Source: Thiofilum flexile DSM 14609
GTDB taxonomy: Bacteria; Pseudomonadota; Gammaproteobacteria; Thiotrichales; Thiotrichaceae
Direction of reading: 5' to 3'
Assembly (NCBI RefSeq): GCF_000380185.1
Contig: NZ_KB904802.1
Coordinates: 63,167-127,166 of the forward strand
DNA: 64,000 nt
Under the pieces are notes generated by a model. It was not told the origin of the DNA. It saw only the letters and a list, made by a program, of their open reading frames with translations, and did no database searches. Numbering within the stretch: position 1 is the first letter of the stretch; the number at the start of each line of letters is the position of its first letter. Position numbers and translations under genes: made by a program. Of the stretch, positions 8,733 to 18,064 are shown piece after piece.

Positions 8733-9383
8733 TTAAGCAAATTGTTTTTTCGTATCAACGGCCTGCCAAAAATCAACCTCCTCAATAATATTAATTTGAT
8801 GTTTATCCGCCGCAGAAACAAAGGTTCTACGAATGGGGTTAAAGCTAATACTATCTTGTCCGTGCGCGTTATGATCGGTATGCGTTACACGTAAAGTGGT
8901 TTGGTTTTTTTCTTTATAGCGCAGTTGAGGCGGTTCACGATCATTAAGCTCTTGGTTTTTAAGCTCTTGATTCTTTTCTTCTAAAGTATCATTGTCGAGT
9001 AAAACGCGGCAAATCCATTTATAGAGAAAAGGGTTTTCATTAATATCACGATCATGATCCTGCTCATCGCTTGGTAATTCAGGCGGGCGAATAATCGCTA
9101 GACTAGGGGGCAGTAACGCAGATTGGGTTTTGTTCGGTTGGCTAAGGTAGTTAACTCCCGGTGTTTCATAGGCGCTGTTATGCGCATGATTCATCCGCGC
9201 AATGAGAACCGGGAGGAGTTGAGTCAGCAAGCTCAAGAGTTTGCTTAAATCAACCTCGGTGTTGTGTTTGCCCATTGAGTGAGGATTAGCACTCATAGGG
9301 TTTTTGGTGTGTAAAGGTGTAGTGGCGGGTGAGCCTACACTGCTAGTTGAATGGTTAATAGGTATAGGATTCATATGGGTCAC
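8733..9383 (-). CDS. Hypothetical protein, polar low-complexity N-terminus
   Basis: An unrecognised 216-residue protein. Residues 1-45 are Ser/Thr/Pro/His-rich and probably disordered. There is a short hydrophobic helix (DLSKLLSLLTQLLPVLIARM, about 46-65), an acidic and charged repeat-like stretch (EEKNQELKNQELNDREPPQL, about 133-152), and a C-terminal part with FVSAADKHQINIIEEVDFW. No signal peptide. It is transcribed away from purU and towards the dioxygenase. Codon use looks like its neighbours, so I accept it as a gene, but no function can be given. Confidence 0.6.
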   Translation of the reverse strand: MTHMNPIPINHSTSSVGSPATTPLHTKNPMSANPHSMGKHNTEVDLSKLLSLLTQLLPVLIARMNHAHNSAYETPGVNYLSQPNKTQSALLPPSLAIIRPPELPSDEQDHDRDINENPFLYKWICRVLLDNDTLEEKNQELKNQELNDREPPQLRYKEKNQTTLRVTHTDHNAHGQDSISFNPIRRTFVSAADKHQINIIEEVDFWQAVDTKKQFA

Positions 9384-9707
9384 TTTACTGTTTAGTTAAG
9401 CAGATTTAAGTATTAGAAAATACTTGCCAAGCCCTTTTTCAGTGTCATCAATGAAACTTGATTTAGTGTTGTGTACAACCCTATGTATTAAAATATCAGC
9501 TATAACTTGTTGATAGAAAACTGATAAATGGTCGACTTTAAGCGATACTATTCCATAGTAGAATACTCAGGATTATTTTCTGAGCAAGTCCATCGGCAAG
9601 GTATTTAGGAGAGAGCCTTATCCTTTTATTGTAGCACTGTGCTGCTTATGCCTAGCAGGCTTGCTGCTGAGTTGCTACAGTTTGAGGCATTATAATAATG
9701 TGAGCCA
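9384..9707. other. Intergenic region upstream of purU
   Basis: About 320 bases without a supported gene, between two divergent starts, so it should hold both promoters; I cannot place a convincing -35/-10 pair. A frame on the plus strand (9562-9720) would encode a hydrophobic peptide ending at the purU start, but it has no ATG, GTG or TTG (see rejected items). Confidence 0.5.
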
Positions 9708-10568
9708 ATGGTGGTTATGAGTGAGTTTATTTTAAAAGCCAGTAGTCCTGCTGCTAGTGGTATTGTTGCGAAAGTAACGTCCTACCTATTTGAGCGAGGC
9801 TGCTATATCAGCGAATTAGCACAATTTGATGATCAAGACAGTGGGCGCTTTTTTATGCGCGCGGTATGTCAGATTCGGGAGGGCAATGACACCCTAGCGA
9901 CGATTCGAGCAGGTTTTGCACCGATAGCCGAGAGCATTCAAATGACGTGGCAGCTCGTAGATCGTACAGTACCCATGAAAGTATTGATCATGGCGAGTAA
10001 ATTTGATCATTGCTTGGATGATTTACTCTATCGCTTGCATAAGGGTGAAATCCCCATGCAGATTACCGCCGTTGTAGCGAATCATCTTGATTTACGCCCG
10101 ATGGTGGAGCGTGAAGGGATTCGTTTTATTTATTTGCCTGTGACTAAAGAGAATAAGCGCCAACAAGAGCAAGAAGTGCTGCGGGTTATTGAGGAAACGG
10201 GTACAGAGCTAGTGATACTCGCCCGTTATATGCAGATTTTGTCGGATGAGCTGTGCCAAGTATTGCGTGGGCGGGCGATTAATATTCATCATTCTTTTCT
10301 GCCTGGTTTTAAAGGAGCGCGGCCCTATCATCAAGCGCATGAGCGCGGGGTTAAACTGATTGGGGCAACGGCTCATTACGTCACGGCTGATCTGGATGAG
10401 GGACCGATTATTGAACAAGCTGTACAGCCTGTGGATCATACCTATAGCCCTGAGGCGCTAACCGCTGTCGGGCGCGATACCGAAACCGTGGCTTTAGCAA
10501 AGGCAGTGAAGCTGCATGTAGAGCATCGGGTCTTTTTAGATGGTAATAAGACGGTTGTATTTAAATAA
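9708..10568 (+). CDS. purU: Formyltetrahydrofolate deformylase
   Basis: Hydrolyses 10-formyl-THF to THF and formate, supplying formate for purine synthesis and balancing one-carbon pools. An N-terminal ACT domain (residues ~5-80, regulation by methionine/glycine in known members) is followed by a formyltransferase domain (~90-270). The catalytic Asn and His lie in INIHHSFLPGFKGARPYHQA and the Asp in TADLDEGPIIEQ. Length 286 agrees with the family (~280). ATG 9717 (MSEFILKAS) aligns better with known N-termini than 9708; the choice is open. Confidence 0.95.
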   Translation: MVVMSEFILKASSPAASGIVAKVTSYLFERGCYISELAQFDDQDSGRFFMRAVCQIREGNDTLATIRAGFAPIAESIQMTWQLVDRTVPMKVLIMASKFDHCLDDLLYRLHKGEIPMQITAVVANHLDLRPMVEREGIRFIYLPVTKENKRQQEQEVLRVIEETGTELVILARYMQILSDELCQVLRGRAINIHHSFLPGFKGARPYHQAHERGVKLIGATAHYVTADLDEGPIIEQAVQPVDHTYSPEALTAVGRDTETVALAKAVKLHVEHRVFLDGNKTVVFK

Positions 10569-10622
10569 CACTCCATTATTTATCAGTAACAAAGCTAAGA
10601 TCTTATGCCTTAGCTTTGGGGG

Positions 10623-11483
10623 TTAGGTTAGGGACTGTATTTGCTCCACAGAAAGTCCGGTGAGTTCTGCTACTAAGTCTACTGTCATGCCTTTAGCTAG
10701 CATAGTTTGCGCGGTTTTCATACGTCCGAGTCGTTCGCCTTTCTCTAATCCCTCCTCTAAACCGAGTTGTTTACCTTTTTCCAAGGTGTTCTCTAACGCT
10801 TCCTCCCATTCTTTAAAACGGAGTTGCTCTTCACTGTATTCGTCTTTCATACGAGCATATTCGGCGGGAGTGATTTGATCTTGCTCGATTAGCTTTAGCA
10901 CTTTCTGCACACAAGCATTGTGATACTCCGCTTCGTTAACTTGTCCATCAAGGCTATCATTGATGGCTCGCAGCCATTCACGCCACGGCTCTGGAGTACG
11001 TTCATTGAGATATTTGGGATTTAAAAAAAGGATTTTATGTGGGATTTCACTAATGCCCACTCCATCCCAATCTTTAGGGTCAAAGTCGATAGCAAGCATA
11101 TCTTTCTGATGCTTATCACCACTGGTTAACACCACTATCGTGTAAACTGCCGTATTCGGGCGGTAATCCTTGGCATTAACGCTTTGCTCCAGTAATGCAG
11201 CACAGTGATAATGTAAAAAGCGGTGATAGTGATCAAGATAGCGTCGATGCTGAATGTCGACAATGATACGGTTGACCTTATCCTCAGCAAACAAATCAAA
11301 ACGGCTATCGACTGAACCAATAGGATGCTCGAATGATTTTTCAGTTTCAACGTGGTCAATCTGGATTTCAATACCCAAGATATCCCGCACAAAGGCGGTG
11401 AAGATATCAGGGCGCGAGAATGCTTTTTTGAAAATCACGCCGTAGCGTAATGAGGCAACGGTTTTCATGGGGCAATATCTCAA
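10623..11483 (-). CDS. Rpn family recombination-promoting nuclease / PD-(D/E)XK putative transposase
   Basis: A 286-residue protein of the Rpn/PDDEXK_2 family, nucleases known to promote RecA-independent recombination in E. coli. The N-terminal block LRYGVIFKKAFSRPDIFTAFVRDIL is typical. The nuclease core is FDLFAEDKVNRIIVDIQ, with Asp in place of the more common Glu before IQ. The C-terminus carries the charged coiled-coil tail (EEALENTLEKGKQLGLEEGL) and ends in a short motif LAKGMTVDLVAELTGLS, which is found across this family. It stands alone, divergent from carA. A second ATG at codon 6 is an alternative start. Confidence 0.88.
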   Translation of the reverse strand: MRYCPMKTVASLRYGVIFKKAFSRPDIFTAFVRDILGIEIQIDHVETEKSFEHPIGSVDSRFDLFAEDKVNRIIVDIQHRRYLDHYHRFLHYHCAALLEQSVNAKDYRPNTAVYTIVVLTSGDKHQKDMLAIDFDPKDWDGVGISEIPHKILFLNPKYLNERTPEPWREWLRAINDSLDGQVNEAEYHNACVQKVLKLIEQDQITPAEYARMKDEYSEEQLRFKEWEEALENTLEKGKQLGLEEGLEKGERLGRMKTAQTMLAKGMTVDLVAELTGLSVEQIQSLT

Positions 11484-11609
11484 TTTTAAAGGTTCACTTA
11501 GGCTTTAGTATACGGATTAGGGGTGGCGATAAATAGCTGGATTTCATAACAAGCGCATCCGAATAGACACTAGGCCTCCTAACACGTAGAATATATGCCG
11601 TCAATTTTG

Positions 11610-11640
11610 CGGGATGAGCGCTCACGAGTGTCTCATCCCG
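11610..11640 (+). promoter_or_regulatory. Leader hairpin upstream of carA
   Basis: A perfect nine-base inverted repeat (CGGGATGAG at 11610-11618, CTCATCCCG at 11632-11640) with a 13-base loop, ending 28 bases before the carA start codon. It is followed by TTTCGTATG, so it is not a convincing intrinsic terminator. It would lie in the 5' untranslated region and could influence carAB expression. No pyrimidine-responsive leader peptide is visible. Confidence 0.45.
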
Positions 11641-11668
11641 TTTCGTATGTAAAACCGGAGGTTCTCCC

Positions 11669-12811
11669 TTGAACACGCAGGCCCTGCTAGTACTGGAAGA
11701 TGGTAGTATCTTCCGGGGGCGTTCTATCGGCTGTAACGGTCAAACCGTTGGTGAAGTCGTTTTTAATACCGCCTTAACGGGGTATCAGGAAATTTTGACC
11801 GATCCGTCTTACTCCCGCCAGATAGTAACCCTCACCTATCCTCATATTGGTAATGTTGGTGTTAATCAGGAAGATACTGAATCAACCGCCATTCATGCCG
11901 CAGGTTTAATTGTTCGTGATGTACCGAGCATCTATAGCAATTGGCGCGGTACAGAATCATTACCGGATTATTTAAAACGCAATAATGTTGTAGCAATCGC
12001 CGATATTGATACACGCCGTCTCACCCGTATTTTGCGTGAAAAAGGCGCTCAACGCGGTTGTATTATAGCGGGCGATGCCTTAGATGCTGATTTAGCACGC
12101 GAGGCCGCTTTAGCCTTTCCGGGCTTAAAAGGCATGGATTTAGCCAAAGAAGTCACGGTGTTAGAGCCTTATACTTGGACAGAGGGAAGTTGGCAATTAG
12201 ACCCTAATGTACCGCGTCAATCCACCGCTAACCATGCTAAATTCCGCGTAGTCGCTTATGATTATGGGATTAAAACCAATATCTTACGCATGTTAGTAGA
12301 TCGGGGTTGCCATGTGACCGTAGTACCTGCTCAAACCTCAGCCGCTGAAGTTTTAGCATTGAATCCTGATGGGGTATTCCTTTCCAATGGCCCCGGAGAC
12401 CCTGAGCCTTGTGATTATGCTATCCGCGCGATTCGAGAAATTATAGCGCGTAGAGTACCTATCTTTGGGATTTGTTTGGGGCATCAATTATTAGGTTTAG
12501 CCAGTGGGGCTAAAACCGTCAAGATGAAATTTGGTCATCACGGTGCTAATCATCCAGTGCAGGATTTAGCGACAAAACGTGTGATGATTTCCAGCCAAAA
12601 TCATGGCTTTGCGGTAGATGAATCAACCCTACCGGCGACTGTTAAAGCCACCCACCGTTCTTTATTTGATGGTTCATTACAAGGGATTGAGCGCACCGAT
12701 TGCCCGGCCTTTAGCTTCCAAGGTCATCCTGAAGCCAGCCCAGGGCCGCACGATGTAGCGACCGTATTTGACCATTTCATTGAGTTAATGAACGCCCAGC
12801 AGGCGTCTTAA
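11669..12811 (+). CDS. carA: Carbamoyl-phosphate synthase small subunit
   Basis: Glutaminase subunit that hydrolyses glutamine and passes ammonia to CarB for carbamoyl phosphate, the precursor of arginine and pyrimidines. 380 residues, as usual. The N-terminal domain shows [20 protein letters not shown]. The class I glutamine amidotransferase domain has the nucleophile in [12 protein letters not shown] and the His/Glu pair in [13 protein letters not shown]. The start is TTG at 11669, supported by CCGGAGG about six bases upstream and by the conserved N-terminus; no ATG fits. carB follows after 12 bases. Confidence 0.97.
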   Translation: MNTQALLVLEDGSIFRGRSIGCNGQTVGEVVFNTALTGYQEILTDPSYSRQIVTLTYPHIGNVGVNQEDTESTAIHAAGLIVRDVPSIYSNWRGTESLPDYLKRNNVVAIADIDTRRLTRILREKGAQRGCIIAGDALDADLAREAALAFPGLKGMDLAKEVTVLEPYTWTEGSWQLDPNVPRQSTANHAKFRVVAYDYGIKTNILRMLVDRGCHVTVVPAQTSAAEVLALNPDGVFLSNGPGDPEPCDYAIRAIREIIARRVPIFGICLGHQLLGLASGAKTVKMKFGHHGANHPVQDLATKRVMISSQNHGFAVDESTLPATVKATHRSLFDGSLQGIERTDCPAFSFQGHPEASPGPHDVATVFDHFIELMNAQQAS

Positions 12812-12823
12812 GAGTGAATAGCG

Positions 12824-15800
12824 ATGCCTAAACGTACAGACCTAAAAAGTGTCCTGATCATTGGCGCGGGGCCGATTATTATCGGTCAGGCGTGTGAGTT
12901 CGACTATTCCGGTGCTCAGGCTTGTAAAGCATTACGCGAAGAAGGTTATCGCGTTATTTTGGTCAATTCCAATCCAGCGACCATTATGACCGACCCGGAA
13001 ACCGCCGATGCGATTTATATTGAACCGATTAACTGGGAAACCGTGGCGCGGATTATTGAAAAAGAGCGCCCCGATGCCTTATTACCGACGATGGGCGGGC
13101 AGACTGCACTGAATTGTGCGCTAGCCTTATCCCGTAATGGTGTATTAGAAAAATACGGCGTGGAAATGATCGGGGCGAATGAAGCCGCGATTCAAATGGC
13201 GGAAGATCGGGAAGATTTCCGCATTGCCATGGATGAGATTGGCTTAAATTCCGCCCGCTCGTTTGTAGCACACACCATGGAAGAGGCGCGAGCTGCGCAA
13301 ACACAGATTGGTTTCCCCACTATTATTCGCCCCTCCTTTACCTTAGGCGGTACTGGGGGCGGGATTGCTTATAACCGTGAAGAATTTGAAACCATCGTAG
13401 CACGTGGCTTGGATATGTCACCGACCACGGAAATACTCTTAGAAGAATCCTTATTGGGTTGGAAAGAGTACGAAATGGAGGTCGTGCGCGATCGTAATGA
13501 TAATTGCATTATTGTCTGCTCTATCGAAAACTTTGACCCTATGGGCGTACATACTGGGGATTCCATCACGGTGGCTCCAGCGCAAACCCTGACCGATAAA
13601 GAGTATCAGTTACTACGTAATGCCTCCTTAGCCGTATTGCGTAAGATCGGGGTGGATACGGGTGGATCTAATGTGCAATTTGCGATTAATCCTCAAGATG
13701 GTCGTATTATTGTCATTGAAATGAATCCACGGGTATCGCGCTCCTCCGCACTCGCCTCTAAAGCAACCGGCTTCCCGATTGCTAAAGTCGCGGCTAAATT
13801 AGCGGTGGGTTATACCCTTGATGAGTTACGTAATGATATTACCGGCGGGCTGACACCAGCTTCGTTTGAGCCATCGATTGATTACGTGGTCACCAAAATT
13901 CCGCGCTTTACCTTTGAAAAGTTCCCTCAAGCCGATGCTCGCCTGACCACACAAATGAAGTCGGTGGGTGAGGTGATGGCTATAGGCCGTACCTTCCAAG
14001 AGTCTTTACAAAAAGCTTTGCGTGGCTTAGAGACTGGGATTGATGGTTTCAATGAGCGTGTGGATCTGAAGCGTCCAGAAGCTAAAGATATTCTGCGCCA
14101 TGAGCTGATTGAGCCGCACGCCGAGCGTATTTTATACGTAGCCGATGCCTTCCGTTTTGGTATGTCGGTAGAGGAAATTCATCAATTAACCAGTATTGAT
14201 CCGTGGTTCTTGGTGCAAATGCAAGAGCTAATCCAGATCGAGAATGGGTTAAGAGATAGGTTTTTGAATGATATTAATGCGGATGAGTTCCGTATGCTCA
14301 AGCGTAAAGGCTTCTCTGATCGGCGTTTAGCAAAATTGCTCGATGAAACAGAGCGTGCGGTACGTAGTGCGCGTCAGCGCTTTGGCGTGCGTCCGGTGTA
14401 TAAGCGCGTGGATACCTGTGCGGCAGAGTTTGCCACTAATACCGCTTATATGTACTCCACCTATGAGGAGGAGTGCGAATCTAACCCCACCAATAAGAAA
14501 AAGATTATGGTCTTAGGGGGTGGTCCTAATCGGATTGGTCAAGGGATTGAGTTTGACTATTGCTGTGTGCATGCGGCGCTGGCAATGCGTGAGGATGGCT
14601 ATGAGACTATTATGGTCAATTGCAATCCTGAAACCGTATCCACCGATTACGACACTTCTGATCGTCTCTATTTTGAGCCATTAACGCTTGAAGATGTGAT
14701 GGAAATCGTGGATCTAGAAAAGCCGGTCGGTGTCATTGTGCAGTATGGTGGGCAAACGCCATTGAAGCTTGCACGCGACTTAGAAGCTTTAGGTGCGCCG
14801 ATTATTGGTACATCCCCCGATTCGATTGATTTAGCCGAAGATCGGGAGCGTTTCCAGCAATTGATTCAACGCCTAGGTTTAAAGCAACCCCCTAATCGCA
14901 CCGCACGCAGTACCGAGGATGCGGTACGTATGGCTCAAGACGTCGGTTATCCCTTAGTAGTTCGTCCCTCGTATGTCTTAGGTGGACGGGCAATGGAAAT
15001 CGTCTATCAAGAGAGCGAATTACGCCGCTATATGACCACTGCCGTTGAGGTGTCTAATGACTCTCCAGTGCTGCTAGACCGTTTCTTAGACGATGCGGTT
15101 GAGGTGGATGTGGATGCGATTTGCGATGGTGAGAATGTACTCATTGGCGGGATTATGGAGCATATTGAACAAGCCGGTATTCACTCTGGGGATTCTGCTT
15201 GTTCCTTACCGACCTTCTCTTTAAGTGAAGGCGTGCTCAATGAAATGCGTGATCAAGTACGGCGTATGGCGAAAGCCCTTAATGTTGTGGGCTTGATGAA
15301 TACTCAGTTTGCTATTAAAGGCTCTGAGGTCTATGTGTTAGAGGTCAATCCTCGTGCATCACGTACCGTACCCTTTGTGTCAAAAGCGATTGGTCGCCCG
15401 TTAGCTAAAATTGCCGCGCGTTGTATGGTGCAGCAGTCGTTAGTTGCGCAGCAGGCAACGGATGAAGTAATTCCGCCTTATTACTCTGTGAAGGAAGCGG
15501 TTTTCCCGTTTATTAAATTCCCCGGTGTTGACCCGATTTTAGGCCCTGAAATGAAGTCTACAGGCGAGGTCATGGGCGTGGGTAAAACCTTTGCCGAAGC
15601 CTTTGGTAAAGCGCAACGGGCAGCAGGTGAGGATTATCCTACCTCTGGTGTGGCTTTTGTCAGTGTGCGGCAGGCGGATAGACGTCATTTGCCTGAAATC
15701 GGTGCTTTGTTGAAAGAGCGCGGCTTTAAAATGGTAGCGACCCGTGGTACCGCGCGTGAGCTACAAGCAGCAGGTATTGCCTGTGAGGTCGTGAATAAGA

Positions 15801-16042
15801 TCTTTGAGGGTCGCCCAACTGTTGTGGATATGATAAAAAATGAAGAGATTGATTTAATTATCAATACCACAGAAGGTGAGCAATCCACGCGGGATTCTTT
15901 TGCGATTCGTCGGGAAGCATTGCAGCGTAAAATTACCTACACTACTACCATAGCAGGAGCGCGTGCTTTATGTATGGCGATGGGTTATACCGCTCCTGAG
16001 CAGGTATATCGTTTGCAAGACCTTCATCAAGGCATTATTTAA
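12824..16042 (+). CDS. carB: Carbamoyl-phosphate synthase large subunit
   Basis: 1072 residues containing two ATP-grasp halves in tandem (about 1-400 and 550-935), an oligomerisation domain between them, and a C-terminal MGS-type allosteric domain (about 936-1072). Motifs include [18 protein letters not shown] at the start, [16 protein letters not shown] at the start of the second half, and [17 protein letters not shown] / [15 protein letters not shown] for the metal-binding loops. It makes carbamoyl phosphate from bicarbonate, ATP and ammonia supplied by CarA. It is the second gene of the carA-carB-greA operon. Confidence 0.98.
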   Translation: MPKRTDLKSVLIIGAGPIIIGQACEFDYSGAQACKALREEGYRVILVNSNPATIMTDPETADAIYIEPINWETVARIIEKERPDALLPTMGGQTALNCALALSRNGVLEKYGVEMIGANEAAIQMAEDREDFRIAMDEIGLNSARSFVAHTMEEARAAQTQIGFPTIIRPSFTLGGTGGGIAYNREEFETIVARGLDMSPTTEILLEESLLGWKEYEMEVVRDRNDNCIIVCSIENFDPMGVHTGDSITVAPAQTLTDKEYQLLRNASLAVLRKIGVDTGGSNVQFAINPQDGRIIVIEMNPRVSRSSALASKATGFPIAKVAAKLAVGYTLDELRNDITGGLTPASFEPSIDYVVTKIPRFTFEKFPQADARLTTQMKSVGEVMAIGRTFQESLQKALRGLETGIDGFNERVDLKRPEAKDILRHELIEPHAERILYVADAFRFGMSVEEIHQLTSIDPWFLVQMQELIQIENGLRDRFLNDINADEFRMLKRKGFSDRRLAKLLDETERAVRSARQRFGVRPVYKRVDTCAAEFATNTAYMYSTYEEECESNPTNKKKIMVLGGGPNRIGQGIEFDYCCVHAALAMREDGYETIMVNCNPETVSTDYDTSDRLYFEPLTLEDVMEIVDLEKPVGVIVQYGGQTPLKLARDLEALGAPIIGTSPDSIDLAEDRERFQQLIQRLGLKQPPNRTARSTEDAVRMAQDVGYPLVVRPSYVLGGRAMEIVYQESELRRYMTTAVEVSNDSPVLLDRFLDDAVEVDVDAICDGENVLIGGIMEHIEQAGIHSGDSACSLPTFSLSEGVLNEMRDQVRRMAKALNVVGLMNTQFAIKGSEVYVLEVNPRASRTVPFVSKAIGRPLAKIAARCMVQQSLVAQQATDEVIPPYYSVKEAVFPFIKFPGVDPILGPEMKSTGEVMGVGKTFAEAFGKAQRAAGEDYPTSGVAFVSVRQADRRHLPEIGALLKERGFKMVATRGTARELQAAGIACEVVNKIFEGRPTVVDMIKNEEIDLIINTTEGEQSTRDSFAIRREALQRKITYTTTIAGARALCMAMGYTAPEQVYRLQDLHQGII

Positions 16043-16059
16043 CAAGGATACGAGAGTAG

Positions 16060-16542
16060 ATGAATAGACCTCCAATAACAGCTCAAGGTGCTGAGCGCCT
16101 CAAGCAGGAGTTACACCGCCTAAAAACGGTAGAACGTCCGCGCATTGTGCAAGCGATTGCGGAAGCTCGTGCGCATGGTGATTTGAAAGAAAATGCCGAA
16201 TACCATGCCGCCCGTGAGCAACAGGGTTTTAATGAGGGACGGATTCAAGAGTTAGAATCCGCCTTATCACTCGCTCAAGTGATTGATACTAAAACAGTCG
16301 GTGCGGCTAATGGCGGCAAGGTGGTGTTTGGTGCGACTGTTGAGTTGGAGGAAGTCGAAAGCGGCGATACCATCACTTATCAGATTGTAGGTGATATTGA
16401 GGCCGATATTAAAGAGCGCCGCATTGCGGTATCGTCCCCGATCGCACGTGCCTTGATTGGCAAGGAAGAGGGCGATGTTGCCGTCGTTCAAGCCCCTAGT
16501 GGTGCGCGAGAGTATGAAATTCTAAGCGTGTCTTACGATTAA
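16060..16542 (+). CDS. greA: Transcription elongation factor GreA
   Basis: Rescues backtracked RNA polymerase by stimulating cleavage of the nascent RNA 3' end. 160 residues: an N-terminal coiled coil with the acidic tip at [17 protein letters not shown] (the catalytic Asp/Glu pair) and a C-terminal FKBP-like domain with [16 protein letters not shown]-type sequence (here [17 protein letters not shown]). It sits 17 bases after carB, a gammaproteobacterial arrangement, and is followed by an intrinsic terminator. Confidence 0.97.
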   Translation: MNRPPITAQGAERLKQELHRLKTVERPRIVQAIAEARAHGDLKENAEYHAAREQQGFNEGRIQELESALSLAQVIDTKTVGAANGGKVVFGATVELEEVESGDTITYQIVGDIEADIKERRIAVSSPIARALIGKEEGDVAVVQAPSGAREYEILSVSYD

Positions 16543-16566
16543 GTCGTAAACGGTTAGGTTCTGAGC

Positions 16567-16605
16567 AAAACCCCGTTAGTGCGAGAGCATTAATGGGGTT
16601 TTTGC
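16567..16605 (+). terminator. Intrinsic terminator of carA-carB-greA
   Basis: Stem AAAACCCCGTTA / TAATGGGGTTTT (one G-T pair) around a 12-base loop, running into TTTTT. It lies 24 bases after the greA stop. Confidence 0.88.
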
Positions 16606-16664
16606 TTTTGGAGCATTAAGTCAGTTATAGTTTTTAAAGTGTTAATTATTGCAAGATCCATTTT

Positions 16665-18056
16665 ATGTCTGATGCTAGTACCCTACGATCACTACTTAAA
16701 AAAGGTGCAATGTCTAGAACAGAGATATTGCGGCTTTTTAATATTAATGAAAATAATTTGCAGGAATTGCTGAATATTTTAAATTCAGAACTCATTGAGT
16801 TTGGTGAGGTAAAAAATACCAGCTATGCTCTAAGAAGAAAAATTCGTGAATATAATGAGTTTTACATTTGGGAAATTCCAAGAAAGGGTCAACCAACTGA
16901 GATAGGAAACCTTATCCCTGTATATCCTGAAGGTTATATTATTCTTTGGAAGGGTGATCGATTAGTAGAAAAACAGTATTATAGCCGTAGCTTACCTTGG
17001 TGGATTTATGATATGCGACCACAAGGGTTCATTGGACGTAGCTTTGCCAATAAAATGGCTGAAATATTAGGTGTGTCTAAACGTATTAACGATTGGTCTG
17101 ATGATGAAATTCTACTTGCATTGCAGGCATTTGGTACAGATGTCGTGGGTAATTTTATTATTACTAATAACCGTGCTATATATCAGATATTAAGCTCCAT
17201 CAATCTACAACCCATAAGTCCCTATCTTGCTACCAATATCAATTTAACAATCAGGCACCCTGAGATTAACAAAAAATATTTATACAAACATTTAGCGTTT
17301 CAAGCATTGAAAGCGGAAGAGGTCGGATCATCAGCGGGTGGGGAACAACCTAAATTTGTGGCACGGCTTTTTGATCCTAATTGTCCGATCAATGTAATCG
17401 TTAAATTTACCGCTCCAGATAACAATACTATAACTCGTCGCTGGGCTAGTTTGTTGCAGGCGGAGTGCTTGGCTACAAAAGTACTTAATCAAGCTAGTTT
17501 TGCTAGCGCAATGTCAGGGTTTTTAGAAATAGATGGGCAGTATTTTTTAGAGGTTGAGCGTTTTGACCGCGTAGGAATAGAGGGACGCTTAGGACAGGTA
17601 TCTCTAGCTGCTGTCGATAGCGAATTTGTGGGGCAGGCTGATGCTACTTGGTCAACTCAATCCATTGAATTACAAAAACAAGGTTTAATCAGTGTCGAAG
17701 ATGCTGAAACCATGCAAAAACTAGAAGCCTTTGGGCGCATGATTGGTAATGCTGATATGCACTTAGGCAATTTGTCTTTTTTCCATGAACAAACCACCAA
17801 TCTACGCCTCGCACCCGTTTACGATATGCTCCCTATGCTATTTGCACCACGCGCCTCTGGTCATATTCCTAATGATGTGCCTGAAATCCGTTTAGTAACT
17901 CCACCCGCTTTAAAGTATTGGCAAGAAATGTTTCCCATTGCTTTGCAATATTGGCAGCAAATTTTAACATTACCCCAACCAGATGAAACTTTTAAACCCA
18001 TAGCAGAAAAGTTCATTGAGCGCTTAAATGAATTAAAGCCTAAAATAGGTTTATGA
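16665..18056 (+). CDS. HipA-family kinase-like protein (YjjJ/HipH-like)
   Basis: A 463-residue HipA-fold protein with its own N-terminal helix-turn-helix-like region (about residues 1-60), the layout of E. coli YjjJ rather than HipA. Visible kinase features: the Gly-rich loop GSSAGGEQPKFVA (~222), the catalytic segment IGNADMHLGNLSF (~363) and the metal-binding LAPVYDMLPM (~384). No hipB-like antitoxin gene is adjacent, which fits stand-alone YjjJ-type proteins. Known HipA relatives phosphorylate aminoacyl-tRNA synthetases; the target here is unknown. It converges on the next gene with an eight-base gap. Confidence 0.85.
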   Translation: MSDASTLRSLLKKGAMSRTEILRLFNINENNLQELLNILNSELIEFGEVKNTSYALRRKIREYNEFYIWEIPRKGQPTEIGNLIPVYPEGYIILWKGDRLVEKQYYSRSLPWWIYDMRPQGFIGRSFANKMAEILGVSKRINDWSDDEILLALQAFGTDVVGNFIITNNRAIYQILSSINLQPISPYLATNINLTIRHPEINKKYLYKHLAFQALKAEEVGSSAGGEQPKFVARLFDPNCPINVIVKFTAPDNNTITRRWASLLQAECLATKVLNQASFASAMSGFLEIDGQYFLEVERFDRVGIEGRLGQVSLAAVDSEFVGQADATWSTQSIELQKQGLISVEDAETMQKLEAFGRMIGNADMHLGNLSFFHEQTTNLRLAPVYDMLPMLFAPRASGHIPNDVPEIRLVTPPALKYWQEMFPIALQYWQQILTLPQPDETFKPIAEKFIERLNELKPKIGL

Positions 18057-18064
18057 TAATTTAA

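Noticed and set aside
9562-9720. A frame encoding a hydrophobic lipobox-like peptide (LAGLLLSC) that ends on the purU start
   Set aside because: It contains no ATG, GTG or TTG between the upstream stop and the hydrophobic part, so it could only be expressed from a non-standard start.
13053-13304. Open frame on the minus strand inside carB
   Set aside because: It is the complement of a strongly conserved carB region and has no separate support; it is a shadow.
16665-18056. Full HipBA toxin-antitoxin module
   Set aside because: No hipB-like gene is adjacent; the protein has its own N-terminal helix-turn-helix region, so a separate antitoxin is not supported here.
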